From Prosthecobacter debontii (GTDB taxonomy: Bacteria > Verrucomicrobiota > Verrucomicrobiia > Verrucomicrobiales > Verrucomicrobiaceae): a stretch of 64,000 bases of DNA. Shown here in pieces: positions 33,226 through 42,681 of this stretch. Within the stretch, counting starts at the first letter, position 1. Every line of letters starts with the position of its first letter. The notes below the pieces were generated by a model. That model ran no database searches. It was not told the origin of the DNA and worked only from the letters and a program-made list of their open reading frames with translations. The stretch is from assembly GCF_900167535.1 (NCBI RefSeq), contig NZ_FUYE01000001.1, positions 310,001 to 374,000 on the forward strand, in the 5' to 3' direction. A program made the position numbers and the translations under genes.

Positions 33226-34401
33226 ATGCGCTTGCTTTGTCTGACGAATCTCTTTCCTGATACAACCCAAGCTTGGCGAGGGTTGGATAACGTCACTCTT
33301 CTGCATGCTCTGAGAGCCTTGGACCCGGCTCTGGACATCCGCGTGCTGTGCCTGCGCCCAGGTCACGGATTTTGGACCGGCAAAGCCTGTGGGTTGAAAC
33401 CGCGACCGGGAGACGAGGCGTTGCATCCCTCGTATCACTGGACGCCTTATGTGCCGAAGTTCGGTGGCATGAATGACCGGCTCTATGCGCTGGCGGTCCG
33501 ACGGGCCTTGAAGTCACTTCCTGCCGGGTGGAAACCGGATGCGCTCCTGGTGCCCTGGCTTTTTCCCGATGCTTGTGGCGTCCATCGAGTGCCAGAGCTG
33601 AAAGGGGTGCCGCTTTTGACCGTGGCTCAGGGATCGGATGTGCATCAGTATCTGAACCTGCCCATGCGGCGGCGGGCGATCCTTTCTCTCTGCCAGCGGG
33701 CGCATGTGATCACCCGCAGTGAAGACCTGCGCCAGCGCCTCCTGCGGGCCGGGGCGGCTGCGGATCACGTCAGCACGGTTTACAATGGGGTGGATATCGA
33801 AACCTTTCGCCCCGGGGATAAGGTGGCTTCACGAAAATACCTAGGTTTGCCTCTCGGTCCTAAAATCCTTCTTTTTGTCGGCAACTTCCTGCCGGTGAAA
33901 GGCCTTGATCTCTTGATCCAGTCGGCAGCGGCCCTGCACGAGGAACTGCCGTTGCATTTGGTGCTCATCGGCAGTGGTCCTTTGGAAGGGGAAATGCGCA
34001 GCCTCTGCCAATCCTCGGGTTTGGGTGACGTGAATGTCACCTTTGCAGGCAGGAAAGGTCCCGCGGAGGTGGCACAGTATATGCGCGCTGTGGATGCTGT
34101 GTGCTTATCGAGTCATAACGAGGGGGTCCCCAATGTCTTGCTGGAGAGCTTCGCCAGCGGCAGACCCCTTGTGACCACGCATGTCGGCGGCATATCAGAG
34201 ATCACCCAGCCCTCACCGAGAGGCGGTTTTCTGGTCCAGGAACGTGTCGTGGCCCCATATGTCCAGGCCCTCAAGGAAGCTCTCTTGAATCCACCGGATG
34301 AACAAACCTTGTCCGCCTACACCCGCCCCTTTTCGTGGCCTCAATGTGCGGGCGCATATTGGAAACACTTGTTTGCACTTCGCCAAAAAATCGGTAACTG
34401 A
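33226..34401 (+). CDS. Glycosyltransferase family 4
   Basis: A GT-B fold enzyme of 392 residues that transfers a sugar from a nucleotide sugar to a lipid or polysaccharide acceptor. The C-terminal donor-binding half has VYNGVDIETFRP, KILLFVGNFLPVKGLDLLI, IGSGPLEGEM and the E-x7-E motif in NEGVPNVLLESFASGRP. The N-terminal half carries VAQGSDVHQYLNLP. The start is the ATG at 33226, with an in-frame GTG six bases earlier. It is likely co-transcribed with the ACP and FAD genes. Confidence 0.9.
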   Translation: MRLLCLTNLFPDTTQAWRGLDNVTLLHALRALDPALDIRVLCLRPGHGFWTGKACGLKPRPGDEALHPSYHWTPYVPKFGGMNDRLYALAVRRALKSLPAGWKPDALLVPWLFPDACGVHRVPELKGVPLLTVAQGSDVHQYLNLPMRRRAILSLCQRAHVITRSEDLRQRLLRAGAAADHVSTVYNGVDIETFRPGDKVASRKYLGLPLGPKILLFVGNFLPVKGLDLLIQSAAALHEELPLHLVLIGSGPLEGEMRSLCQSSGLGDVNVTFAGRKGPAEVAQYMRAVDAVCLSSHNEGVPNVLLESFASGRPLVTTHVGGISEITQPSPRGGFLVQERVVAPYVQALKEALLNPPDEQTLSAYTRPFSWPQCAGAYWKHLFALRQKIGN

Positions 34402-34482
34402 AACCCTACTATCTGTAACTGCTGCCCCCATTTAGGGTAACTTTCACTAGAACTCGGCTTTTAGCCTCCCTTTCTCCCGCTC

Positions 34483-35946
34483 ATGCTTCTTCCCGGAACA
34501 AGCCATTGGATGTCAATCGCCCGGCGCGCTGGCCGTGACGGTTTGACGTTCGCACTTGGTTTTCTGTTGGCCAATTACGTGCGTTTTCATGAGTTCTGGC
34601 GGTTGGAGCATTACATCGCCCCGATTTCTGTCGGTGCGGTGGCCCTGATGATGTCCAGTTACATCATGGGTTTGTATTCGGTGGAATCACGCGGGCGTTC
34701 AAGGTTCTTTGCCCACGGTTTGCTCACTACCCTGGCGTTCACGATTGCATTCTTAGCAGTGATTGTGGTCGGGTATGTGGATTTCGGCACCCGAGTGGGG
34801 CGTGGGTTCATGTTTTTGGGCCTCTGCGCGGCTTATCCCACGGTCATCTTCCATCACTGGCTGATGTTCAATAAACATCGCTTTGCCCCAGAGCGGGTCG
34901 CCTTTGTGGCGGAGACCCCGAACGAATTGGAGGAATACGAAACGCTTAAGGAGCTGAAACCTCGTGGCATCGAGATCGTGGGAAGGCTGACGGTGAAGGA
35001 CAATGAGCGTGCGGATGATGTTCTCGGGCGCCTCAAGCATGCGCCCATCATCATCCAGAGGCATAAGATTGATCGCATCGTGTTCGCGGATTGGCGTCTG
35101 ACGGACCCTTATGCGAGGCCGTTTTTACGCCAGCTCCGGTATTCCGGTGTGACCTGTGTGCCCTTCATCAGCCTGTGTGAGCACTATCTTCAGTATGTTC
35201 CTCTGCATCTGGTGACCAATGAATGGTTGATGCACTTGGAGAGCGCTCCGCGTGACTTTTATTTCAGCAAGCTCAAGCGGGCTTTCGATATCCTGACATC
35301 CCTCGGGCTGCTGGTGGCGCTTTCGCCCTTCTTGCTTGCCGGTATTCTGCTCGTGAAGTTTTTCTCGCCGGAAGGTCCGCTGTTTTTCACCCAGGAGCGG
35401 GTGGGACGGTTTGGGAAAAAGTTCAAGATTTTCAAGCTGCGCTCCATGCGCACGGATGCGGAGAAAAACGGACCGCAGTGGTCTTCCGGTACCAAGGACC
35501 CTCGCGTGTTCCCCGGTGGTAAATTGCTGCGCCAATACCGCATCGATGAGATCCCGCAGCTCTTCAACATCCTGCGTGGAGACATGTCCTTCGTCGGCCC
35601 GCGCCCTGAGCAGCCTGCGTTTGTCGATGCTCTAAAGCAGGAGTTGTCCTTCTACGAGGAGCGTCATATGATTCTCCCAGGGCTCACGGGGTGGGCCCAG
35701 GTGTCCTACCCTTACGGCTCCACCACGGATGATGCCCGCTGCAAGCTGGAATACGACCTTTACTACCTCAAGCATGCGGGGGTGGTTTTTGACCTCCTCA
35801 TCCTTCTGGATACCGTTCGCGTGGTGCTGATCGGAGGTATGAAGAAGGAAGCTCAGCGTCCTCGTTATCTCGCGACGCCGACGAGCAAAACTTCGTCCAT
35901 CCCGATCATGAGCCCAGCGGTGGCGCAGAAGGATGTCGCGGCGTGA
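34483..35946 (+). CDS. Polyprenyl-phosphate sugar-1-phosphate transferase (exopolysaccharide initiation)
   Basis: An integral membrane enzyme of 487 residues that loads the first sugar onto undecaprenyl phosphate. Several N-terminal helices (LTFALGFLLANYVRF and others) precede a CoA-binding-like middle domain and the conserved bacterial sugar transferase domain (KRAFDILTSLGLLVALSPFL, GPLFFTQERVGRFGKKFKIFKLRSM shown as TQERVGRFGKKFKIFKLRSM, DEIPQLFNILRGDMSFVGPRPE, and LPGLTGWAQV). This domain and the neighbouring PEP-CTERM proteins recall the PEP-CTERM-associated sugar transferases. It ends 5 bases before the converging ggt gene. The ATG at 34483 is used; 34510 is an alternative. Confidence 0.94.
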   Translation: MLLPGTSHWMSIARRAGRDGLTFALGFLLANYVRFHEFWRLEHYIAPISVGAVALMMSSYIMGLYSVESRGRSRFFAHGLLTTLAFTIAFLAVIVVGYVDFGTRVGRGFMFLGLCAAYPTVIFHHWLMFNKHRFAPERVAFVAETPNELEEYETLKELKPRGIEIVGRLTVKDNERADDVLGRLKHAPIIIQRHKIDRIVFADWRLTDPYARPFLRQLRYSGVTCVPFISLCEHYLQYVPLHLVTNEWLMHLESAPRDFYFSKLKRAFDILTSLGLLVALSPFLLAGILLVKFFSPEGPLFFTQERVGRFGKKFKIFKLRSMRTDAEKNGPQWSSGTKDPRVFPGGKLLRQYRIDEIPQLFNILRGDMSFVGPRPEQPAFVDALKQELSFYEERHMILPGLTGWAQVSYPYGSTTDDARCKLEYDLYYLKHAGVVFDLLILLDTVRVVLIGGMKKEAQRPRYLATPTSKTSSIPIMSPAVAQKDVAA

Positions 35947-35951
35947 TGCAT

Positions 35952-37634
35952 TTATTGTCCTGAGGCTTTCCCTGGCACGCGTGGATCGTGGGCGGGAATG
36001 AGCAGGTTTCGCTGGGTGTCTTTCAGGATGGCTTGGCAGGCTCCGAAACTCGGGCTGGGGGCCAGTTGGTGTCCCATCTGTTCCAGTTGTTGCAAAACCT
36101 CGGCCGGCACCTGGCTTTCGATCTTCAGCTCATCCGGGTTCCATTGATGATGAAAGCGCGGTTCTTTCAGCGCCGCATTCGGGCCCATGCCGTCATCGAT
36201 GACATGGCTGATCAAAAGCAAGGTCTGGGTGATGATGGTTGGGCCTCCGGCCGCCCCCACGGTCAGGATCGGCTGCCCATCCTTGAAGACCAGGGTGGGG
36301 CTCATGCTGGAGAGGGGGCGTTTGCCAGGAGCGATGGCATTGGCCTCTGCTCCCACGAGTTTGAAGGCGTTTGGCACCCCGGGCTGCACGGCGAAGTCAT
36401 CCATCTCATTGTTGAGGAGCACCCCGGTGCCGGGAATCACCACCTTGCTGCCGAAAGCCGTGTTGATCGTTTGATTGAGCGCCACCCAATTGCCCTCGGC
36501 ATCGGCCGTGCACAGATGGGTGGTGTGCTTGCCAAAGACGTCGCCCTCCCAGTGGGGCGGCATGCCGTGGGCTGGCACCGCTGTGGTGTGGTCGAGATCA
36601 ATCTTGGCCGCCAGCTCACGAGCGTATTCCTGCGTCACCAGACCGCGAGGCACGGGCACAAAATCAGGATCACCGAGCCAGTGGGCACGGTCAGCGAAGG
36701 CCAGTTTCATGGCTTCGGTGACCACGTGAATCCGACTGCTCGCCTTGAAATGGCGGACGGGGAACTGCTCCAGAATGTTCAGGATCTGCGCCACATGAAC
36801 ACCGCCACTGCTGGGGGGCGGCATGCAGACGAGATCGTAGCCACGGTAGCTGGCGCGGATCGGCTCCCGCTCGATCGCCCGGTAGCCAGAGAAATCAGCG
36901 GTCGAGAGCAGGCCACCGTTTTCCTTCATCCAGGCCTCCGTCTGCTGAGCGAAGGGACCGCCATAAAACCAATCCAAACCTTGGTCGGCCAGGGCTCGGT
37001 AAGTTTTGGCCAGATCCGTCTGGACCAGGGTTTCACCTTCTTGCCAGGGACTGCCGTCGGGCTTGAGAAAGAGGGCGGCTGAGCTGGGAAAGCGGCGCAG
37101 CTTCTCGGCGGTGGCTTTCAGTTTCCGGGCATAGACTTCATCAATGGGAAAACCTTTCTCGGCGAGATCTGCCGCTGGGCGCAGGAGATCTGCGAGGGAA
37201 AGGCGACCGTGCTTTTTCAGCGCCAGTTCATAGGCTCGGAGCGCCCCAGGCACAGCGGGGGCGAGGGCCCCTGTTTTACTGGCTTCATCGTCCAGTTTTC
37301 CTCCGATGAGATACATGTCGCGATGGGCTTTGGCCGGGGCCGTTTCACGTCCATCAATGGCTGTGAGGCTGCCATCCGCAGCCCGGATGACCAGGAAGCA
37401 GCCTCCTCCGATGCCGGAGTTGTGGCCATCCACCACGCCGAGGGTGAGAGCCGCAGCCACGGCGGCATCCACGGCGTTGCCGCCACGGGCATAGGCGGCA
37501 TGGGCGGCGTCAGAGGCCAGGGGATGGACCGTGGCGACGGCGAATTTGGAAAATCCTGCTTCGGCCTCCGGAGGCGCAGTTTGAGCGATGCTGGAATAGC
37601 CAAGTCCGCAGGCAAAAGGGAGTAAAACGATCAT
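35952..37634 (-). CDS. ggt: Gamma-glutamyltransferase, periplasmic
   Basis: An N-terminal nucleophile hydrolase that splits glutathione and transfers or hydrolyses its gamma-glutamyl group. After a signal peptide (MIVLLPFACGLGYSSIAQ) come VATVHPLASDAAHAAYARGG, GGNAVDAAVAAAL and GIGGGCFLVI. The self-cleavage site and catalytic nucleophile is Thr about residue 371 in KHTTHLCTADAEGN. LSSMSPTLVF and GAAGGPTIITQ bind the substrate. The length of 561 residues fits. The ATG at 37634 is used; an in-frame GTG at 37640 is possible. Confidence 0.95.
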   Translation of the reverse strand: MIVLLPFACGLGYSSIAQTAPPEAEAGFSKFAVATVHPLASDAAHAAYARGGNAVDAAVAAALTLGVVDGHNSGIGGGCFLVIRAADGSLTAIDGRETAPAKAHRDMYLIGGKLDDEASKTGALAPAVPGALRAYELALKKHGRLSLADLLRPAADLAEKGFPIDEVYARKLKATAEKLRRFPSSAALFLKPDGSPWQEGETLVQTDLAKTYRALADQGLDWFYGGPFAQQTEAWMKENGGLLSTADFSGYRAIEREPIRASYRGYDLVCMPPPSSGGVHVAQILNILEQFPVRHFKASSRIHVVTEAMKLAFADRAHWLGDPDFVPVPRGLVTQEYARELAAKIDLDHTTAVPAHGMPPHWEGDVFGKHTTHLCTADAEGNWVALNQTINTAFGSKVVIPGTGVLLNNEMDDFAVQPGVPNAFKLVGAEANAIAPGKRPLSSMSPTLVFKDGQPILTVGAAGGPTIITQTLLLISHVIDDGMGPNAALKEPRFHHQWNPDELKIESQVPAEVLQQLEQMGHQLAPSPSFGACQAILKDTQRNLLIPAHDPRVPGKASGQ

Positions 37635-37833
37635 TTTCACGCTTCGGATGCTAGCAGGCCCAGGGTAGGGTTTTCACGGAAAAAATGACGGATTCATCCG
37701 ACCTAGCCCCGGGTGAGAAGACATCACATTTGGGAATTGACCAAAGTCTCAACTTTTTGTTAAAACGAAGTTTCGTCGGTTAGGCACCTTTCATCCCGAA
37801 GCTGCGGACCGCTCCAACCACCCGCTCCCGCTC

Positions 37834-40800
37834 ATGCAACGTTCTCACCCATGGACTCAGGTGAAAGCTTTTGCCGTCAGTCTTGCACTGCTTGCCTCTT
37901 CATCGGCCTTGCTGGCTGATACGGATTACGATGAAGATGGCTTCAGTGATGTCTGGCAGCAGATATATACCGCCTGGGGGCTGGCCCCCAATGGGGATGA
38001 AGACAATGACGGCTGCACCAATTACCTCGAAAGCATTGCCGGAACCAATCCCTGGGACCCGCTGGACTGTGTGAAAGTGGATGAAGCCACGGTCCTTGAG
38101 AATGAGGTGGTGATTCGGATGGCCTCGAAGCCCGGTAAGTTTTACCGACTGCTCAGCAGCGCCTCGCCGGGTGGGCCGGGCTGGACGAGTGAGGGGGAAG
38201 AACTCACAGGCACTGGGGAAATTCTCGAATTCATCACCCCACAATCAGGCGGTTCCTCACGCCGGTTTTTCAGAGTCGAGACCTATGACAAAGACAGTGA
38301 TGGGGACGGCGTGGAAGATTGGGCTGAAGCCATGACCGGTACCGACCCGGCTGAGTCGAATACCCTGACCAATGCCTCCGGTGGCTCCAAATCCGATGGT
38401 GAGGTGCTGAAAAGCCTGTTCGCACTGTCCTTCGCAGCGGTGGAGTCGGACAGTGAAGCCATTGAAAAGGAAGGCCAGACGGCACGCATTCGCCTCAGCC
38501 GACCTGCCGAGGTCAGTGCCACGGCGCTGACGGTGGACTTCAGTCTTTCGGATAATCCAGATCCGGCCAAGGGGTCGGCCAGCGGCAATGATTTCACCTT
38601 GAGCGTGACTCAGCCAGGCGGAGCGGTGGTGGGCACAGGCAGCGGCCAAGTAACGATCCCGGCTGGAGTGAGTACGATGGACATCATCGTCAATGCCACG
38701 GCCGATAGCGCTGCGGAGGTTCCTGAGCTGCTGACCATGCATCTTCAGCGGCCTGGGGAGGGCTTCGCTAATGTGCCGCTGGCGGCCACCGCCATGATCA
38801 AGGATGCTGACCCTGTGAATGAGGCCAATCGCACCTTGTTCGTCGCCTATCTGGGGAAAGAAGCGGGCGTGAACACGAACGCCACCGGCATTGCCACGGC
38901 TCTGGTGAATGGAGACAACGATGGAGCTGAGATCAGCCTCATGTTCAGCAATCTCACCTCGGCCCAAAACACCGCGTATCTGCGCATCGAGAACGACGAC
39001 ATCATCAACGTGGGGCTGGGGCAGGTGAGCGGGCGTGAATGGGCCATCCGCGCAGCCAGCATCAAGCTCACCGACCAAGCCATGCTGAATGCCCTGTATG
39101 CCGGCCAGCTCTACATCAGCATCACCACGGCAGACAATCCCACCGGGGAGATCCGCGGTTACTTCAACCGAGCCACCGGTTCGACCGATTTTACCTACAA
39201 TCCGAATCTCCATGGCGCTCCCACCCTGGGCAGCTCGAACTGGCTGGCACCGACTCCGGCGGAGCTGGAGCGGGACATCTGGCGCTTTTTGGATCAGTGC
39301 ACCTTCGGTGGCACCGAGAGCCTGTATCAGGAGGTGCTGGCGGAGGTGAATACGGCGCTGGGGAATGGCGGCACCTACTTGGATGGTTATTCCGCTTGGT
39401 TGGATAAACAAATCGCCTTGCCCAATCCCAGCCTCTTGGAGTTGACCTATGCGGCGGATAACGAGGAGTTTGTTCTCCGGGGCAATAAGCCGTTGTGGTC
39501 CGGAAATGACCCTCAGTTTGCCGGTGAATCCTACGGGGTGACCTTCGATAGCTTTTACGGAACGCCCACCATCAGTGCGACGTCTAACGGGACGTTTAAC
39601 AATAACCACCCTTTCCACAACAACCGTCGGCGTGAGCAGTGGACCCTGGCCATGCAGGCCAAGGCCCAGGTGCGGCAGAGGATGGCGCATGCACTCAGCC
39701 AAATCGTTGTCATCTCTGAGATCGATGGCACCGTGCAGAGTAAGCATTATGGCGCCGCCGCTTACTGGGACATGCTGGCTGACAATGCCTTTGGCCCCTA
39801 CCGCAGCATTTTGGAAAAGGTGACCTATAGCCCGATGATGGGCATCTACCTGAGTCACCTGCGCAACCGGGCCGAGTATGTCTCCGGCGGGGTCTCCATT
39901 TTCCCGGATGAAAACTACGCCCGTGAGATCATGCAGCTCTTCAGCATCGGTCTGGTGCTGCGTCATCCGGATGGCAGCCTCGTGCTCGGTCCAAATGGTT
40001 TGCCCATTGCCACCTACGACAATAGCGACATCACGGAACTGGCCCGCGTCATGACCGGCCTCTGCCATGGCGCAAGGCATGCTACCGCCTCCGTCCAGCG
40101 TTTCAATGGCCTCCACTTCGCCGCCTCTAGCCCACGGGTCGGCACCACGATTGAGATTCAAGGGGTGGACTTCACCGGCTTCAATGAGGGTGGGGGAGAC
40201 TCGTGGTGGCAGGCTCCCTGGATCTACCCCATGAAGGCGCTCGGACGCACCGGGACGGTGACCAGTGTCAACCGACCCATGCATGATTTCGCCGCCAAAA
40301 CGCTCCTGCACAATTATAACGGTGGGACGGCCATCCCAGGTCTGACGGACAGTGAGGTGAATGCCCTGAGCCTGGCGCAATCCAATCAGCGCGCGGATCA
40401 AGACATTGCCATTGCGCATAACCTGCTGGCCGGTGATCCGACATCCCAGACTTACAATGGACACCAGAACACACCCGTGAACATTTCCCGCTGGTTGATT
40501 CAGCGCTTCACGACGTCGAACCCCAGCGCCGGTTATCTCTACCGGGTCAGTCAGGTGTATCGGAATACGAATGGAAACCTCGGTAGTGTTTTGAAATCCA
40601 TATTGTTAGACTACGAAGCACGTAGCCTGCAGCTTGCGGATACCTCCATTTCCCATGGTCGCATCAAGGAGCCGCTGGTTCACTTCATGGCAGTCATGCG
40701 TGGTTTGAAAGCTTACACGGGATTGCCTGTGCAGGCCTTGAGAGACATGCAGCTCCCCTTCAGTGCGACGGACAGCCCTAAAAACACCCCCCTGTCTTCG

Positions 40801-42645
40801 ACCGAGTTCGATAAGTATCTGCCGAACGCCACACGCTTCCGCTTTTCCGATAGCACCACCGCCTTGGGGCAATCGCCCTTGCGGGCCCCTAGCGTTTTTA
40901 ACTGGTATCTCCCCGATTACATGGTGCCTGGGCCCATGGCTGCGGCTGGGGTTTTTGCTCCCGAGTTGCAGATCGCTTCCGAGACCAACCTAGTGAACCG
41001 CATCAACCGTCTCTGGACCTACACCTGGATGAATTTGGTCGGTATGGCCGTGCAGCCGGGGTCAGACTCCGGCGTGGAGGATGTGACCCAGGTTTCCACC
41101 AATGCTGCCGTGCAGGTGAAGGTGGGTTTGAATCAAAGCAATGCGAACAGCTTCGCTACCACGCAGACGCTGACGTTCACCTCGACGAACTACAACACGC
41201 CACAGACGATCTATGTGGCCGCCGTGGATGATAACATCCGTGAAGGCACCCACGTCACCTCGATCCAACATATGGCGACGAGTGCGGATGCCAGCTACAA
41301 CAATGCCGCCCTGCCTGCTCAATCCATCAGCATCACGGACAATGAAGGCACCACAGGTGCGGTTATCGTGGAGCAGAGTGATGATCTGACGGTGGTGTCT
41401 GAACACACTACCCCGGCGACTTACTCGGACACCTACACCGTGAAGCTGAGCAGCGCCCCCACAGCGAATGTGACGGTGACGGCCAATGCCAACGCACAGT
41501 TGGCGTTATCCCCAGCCTCCCTCACCTTCAGCACCAGCAATTGGAATACCCCGCAAACGGTGACGGTCACAGCCGTGAACGATGCTTTCTCCAGCGAGGT
41601 GATCCACATGGGCTTCGTCGGTCACTCCGTGGCGAGCACGGATGCCGCTTATGCGGGAGTGGCTGCGCCGAGCTTGACCGCCTTTGTCGGGGACAACGAT
41701 CAGGCGGGCAGCAATGGCATCACGGTGCGCCATACCGATGCCACGACGGTGGTGAAAGAGGGCGGTGGAACGGATCGCATCGTGGTGGCTCTGAATCGCG
41801 CGCCTACAGCCAACGTGACGGTCAGTTTAGGCACAAATGCCCGCATCACGAGAAGTCCCGCCAGCTTAACCTTCACGACGAGCAACTGGTGGGTGCCTCA
41901 GGTGGTGACGATCCAGGCAGTGGATGATGCCTTGGCCAATGGCGATACAACCTTCAACCTGTCTCTGAGTTCTTCCGGCGGTGGTTACAGCTCCACCGCG
42001 ACCGCTGCCATCACGGTCCTCGACAATGACAGCACCGCCGCAGGCAGCATCGTCATCACTCAGACCGGTGGCACGACTCAGGTGGCGGAAAGCGCCACCT
42101 TTAGCACGGGCACCCAAGACAGCTACACGGTGCGTCTCTCCAGCCAGCCGCTCTCCAATGTGACGGTGGTGGTGTCTCCCATCAAGCATGTGCGGCCCAT
42201 GTCGTCTTATGCCAAGCAGATGGGCTACTATGCCTCCGATTCTCCTGCCAGTACGAGCAACAACCAGAAAGACCGAGTGGTCTTCGATTACACCGACATC
42301 ATCACTCTTTACAACAGCACCTTCACCAGCAGTGGAGGGGTGACGGGCAGCAATGCCAATAACCTGAATGCTCATCTGGCCGCCACTCAGGCTGTGATCA
42401 ATAAGATGGATCTGATGTGGTGCGGGGGGCAGTTAAAGTCCCAATGGCCAGCGACTCTGACGACTACCGACCTCGCAGACACGGGGCTGATCAATCCGCG
42501 CAAATCCATCGTGGCGGGGGTCCTGTATGGTTACAGTACCAGCCGAGGCAGTTCGGAGAGTTCCTACGCTGCGGAGGTTCGCGACCGCTGCCGCATTGCC
42601 GCCTATCTCGTCAGCATCAGTCCGCAGTCATTCACTCTGAAATAA
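37834..42645 (+). CDS. Giant secreted DUF1800 protein with CHRD domain and an internal block of Calx-beta-like repeats
   Basis: 1603 residues with a signal peptide (about residues 10-28). An EF/TSP3-like calcium loop follows (DTDYDEDGFSD, GDEDNDGCTN). Next come a Calx-beta-like unit (about 200-330), a CHRD domain (about 330-450, LFVAYLGKEAGVNTNATG to EIRGYFNRAT) and DUF1800 from about residue 470 (DIWRFLDQCTFGG, REIMQLFSIGL, APSVFNWYLPDY). DUF1800 breaks off near residue 1070, after NRINRLWTYTWMNLVG, and resumes near residue 1450 with INKMDLMWCGGQL and RCRIAAYLVSISPQ. About 380 residues of Calx-beta-like repeats (each with TSNWNTPQTVTVTAV-like and ITDNEG-like blocks) lie between. Upstream of DUF1501, as in most DUF1800 genes. 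The pair is widespread in this phylum, and its function is unknown. Confidence 0.87.
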   Translation: MQRSHPWTQVKAFAVSLALLASSSALLADTDYDEDGFSDVWQQIYTAWGLAPNGDEDNDGCTNYLESIAGTNPWDPLDCVKVDEATVLENEVVIRMASKPGKFYRLLSSASPGGPGWTSEGEELTGTGEILEFITPQSGGSSRRFFRVETYDKDSDGDGVEDWAEAMTGTDPAESNTLTNASGGSKSDGEVLKSLFALSFAAVESDSEAIEKEGQTARIRLSRPAEVSATALTVDFSLSDNPDPAKGSASGNDFTLSVTQPGGAVVGTGSGQVTIPAGVSTMDIIVNATADSAAEVPELLTMHLQRPGEGFANVPLAATAMIKDADPVNEANRTLFVAYLGKEAGVNTNATGIATALVNGDNDGAEISLMFSNLTSAQNTAYLRIENDDIINVGLGQVSGREWAIRAASIKLTDQAMLNALYAGQLYISITTADNPTGEIRGYFNRATGSTDFTYNPNLHGAPTLGSSNWLAPTPAELERDIWRFLDQCTFGGTESLYQEVLAEVNTALGNGGTYLDGYSAWLDKQIALPNPSLLELTYAADNEEFVLRGNKPLWSGNDPQFAGESYGVTFDSFYGTPTISATSNGTFNNNHPFHNNRRREQWTLAMQAKAQVRQRMAHALSQIVVISEIDGTVQSKHYGAAAYWDMLADNAFGPYRSILEKVTYSPMMGIYLSHLRNRAEYVSGGVSIFPDENYAREIMQLFSIGLVLRHPDGSLVLGPNGLPIATYDNSDITELARVMTGLCHGARHATASVQRFNGLHFAASSPRVGTTIEIQGVDFTGFNEGGGDSWWQAPWIYPMKALGRTGTVTSVNRPMHDFAAKTLLHNYNGGTAIPGLTDSEVNALSLAQSNQRADQDIAIAHNLLAGDPTSQTYNGHQNTPVNISRWLIQRFTTSNPSAGYLYRVSQVYRNTNGNLGSVLKSILLDYEARSLQLADTSISHGRIKEPLVHFMAVMRGLKAYTGLPVQALRDMQLPFSATDSPKNTPLSSTEFDKYLPNATRFRFSDSTTALGQSPLRAPSVFNWYLPDYMVPGPMAAAGVFAPELQIASETNLVNRINRLWTYTWMNLVGMAVQPGSDSGVEDVTQVSTNAAVQVKVGLNQSNANSFATTQTLTFTSTNYNTPQTIYVAAVDDNIREGTHVTSIQHMATSADASYNNAALPAQSISITDNEGTTGAVIVEQSDDLTVVSEHTTPATYSDTYTVKLSSAPTANVTVTANANAQLALSPASLTFSTSNWNTPQTVTVTAVNDAFSSEVIHMGFVGHSVASTDAAYAGVAAPSLTAFVGDNDQAGSNGITVRHTDATTVVKEGGGTDRIVVALNRAPTANVTVSLGTNARITRSPASLTFTTSNWWVPQVVTIQAVDDALANGDTTFNLSLSSSGGGYSSTATAAITVLDNDSTAAGSIVITQTGGTTQVAESATFSTGTQDSYTVRLSSQPLSNVTVVVSPIKHVRPMSSYAKQMGYYASDSPASTSNNQKDRVVFDYTDIITLYNSTFTSSGGVTGSNANNLNAHLAATQAVINKMDLMWCGGQLKSQWPATLTTTDLADTGLINPRKSIVAGVLYGYSTSRGSSESSYAAEVRDRCRIAAYLVSISPQSFTLK

Positions 42646-42681
42646 GGCTCTTCGCGCGTTTCATTTTCATCCTTTCCCGTC

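Noticed and set aside
38257-40464. 735-codon open frame on the minus strand inside the DUF1800 gene
   Set aside because: Antisense shadow of a strong, domain-bearing gene in high-GC sequence; its translation is low-complexity (His/Arg/Gly-rich) with no family features.
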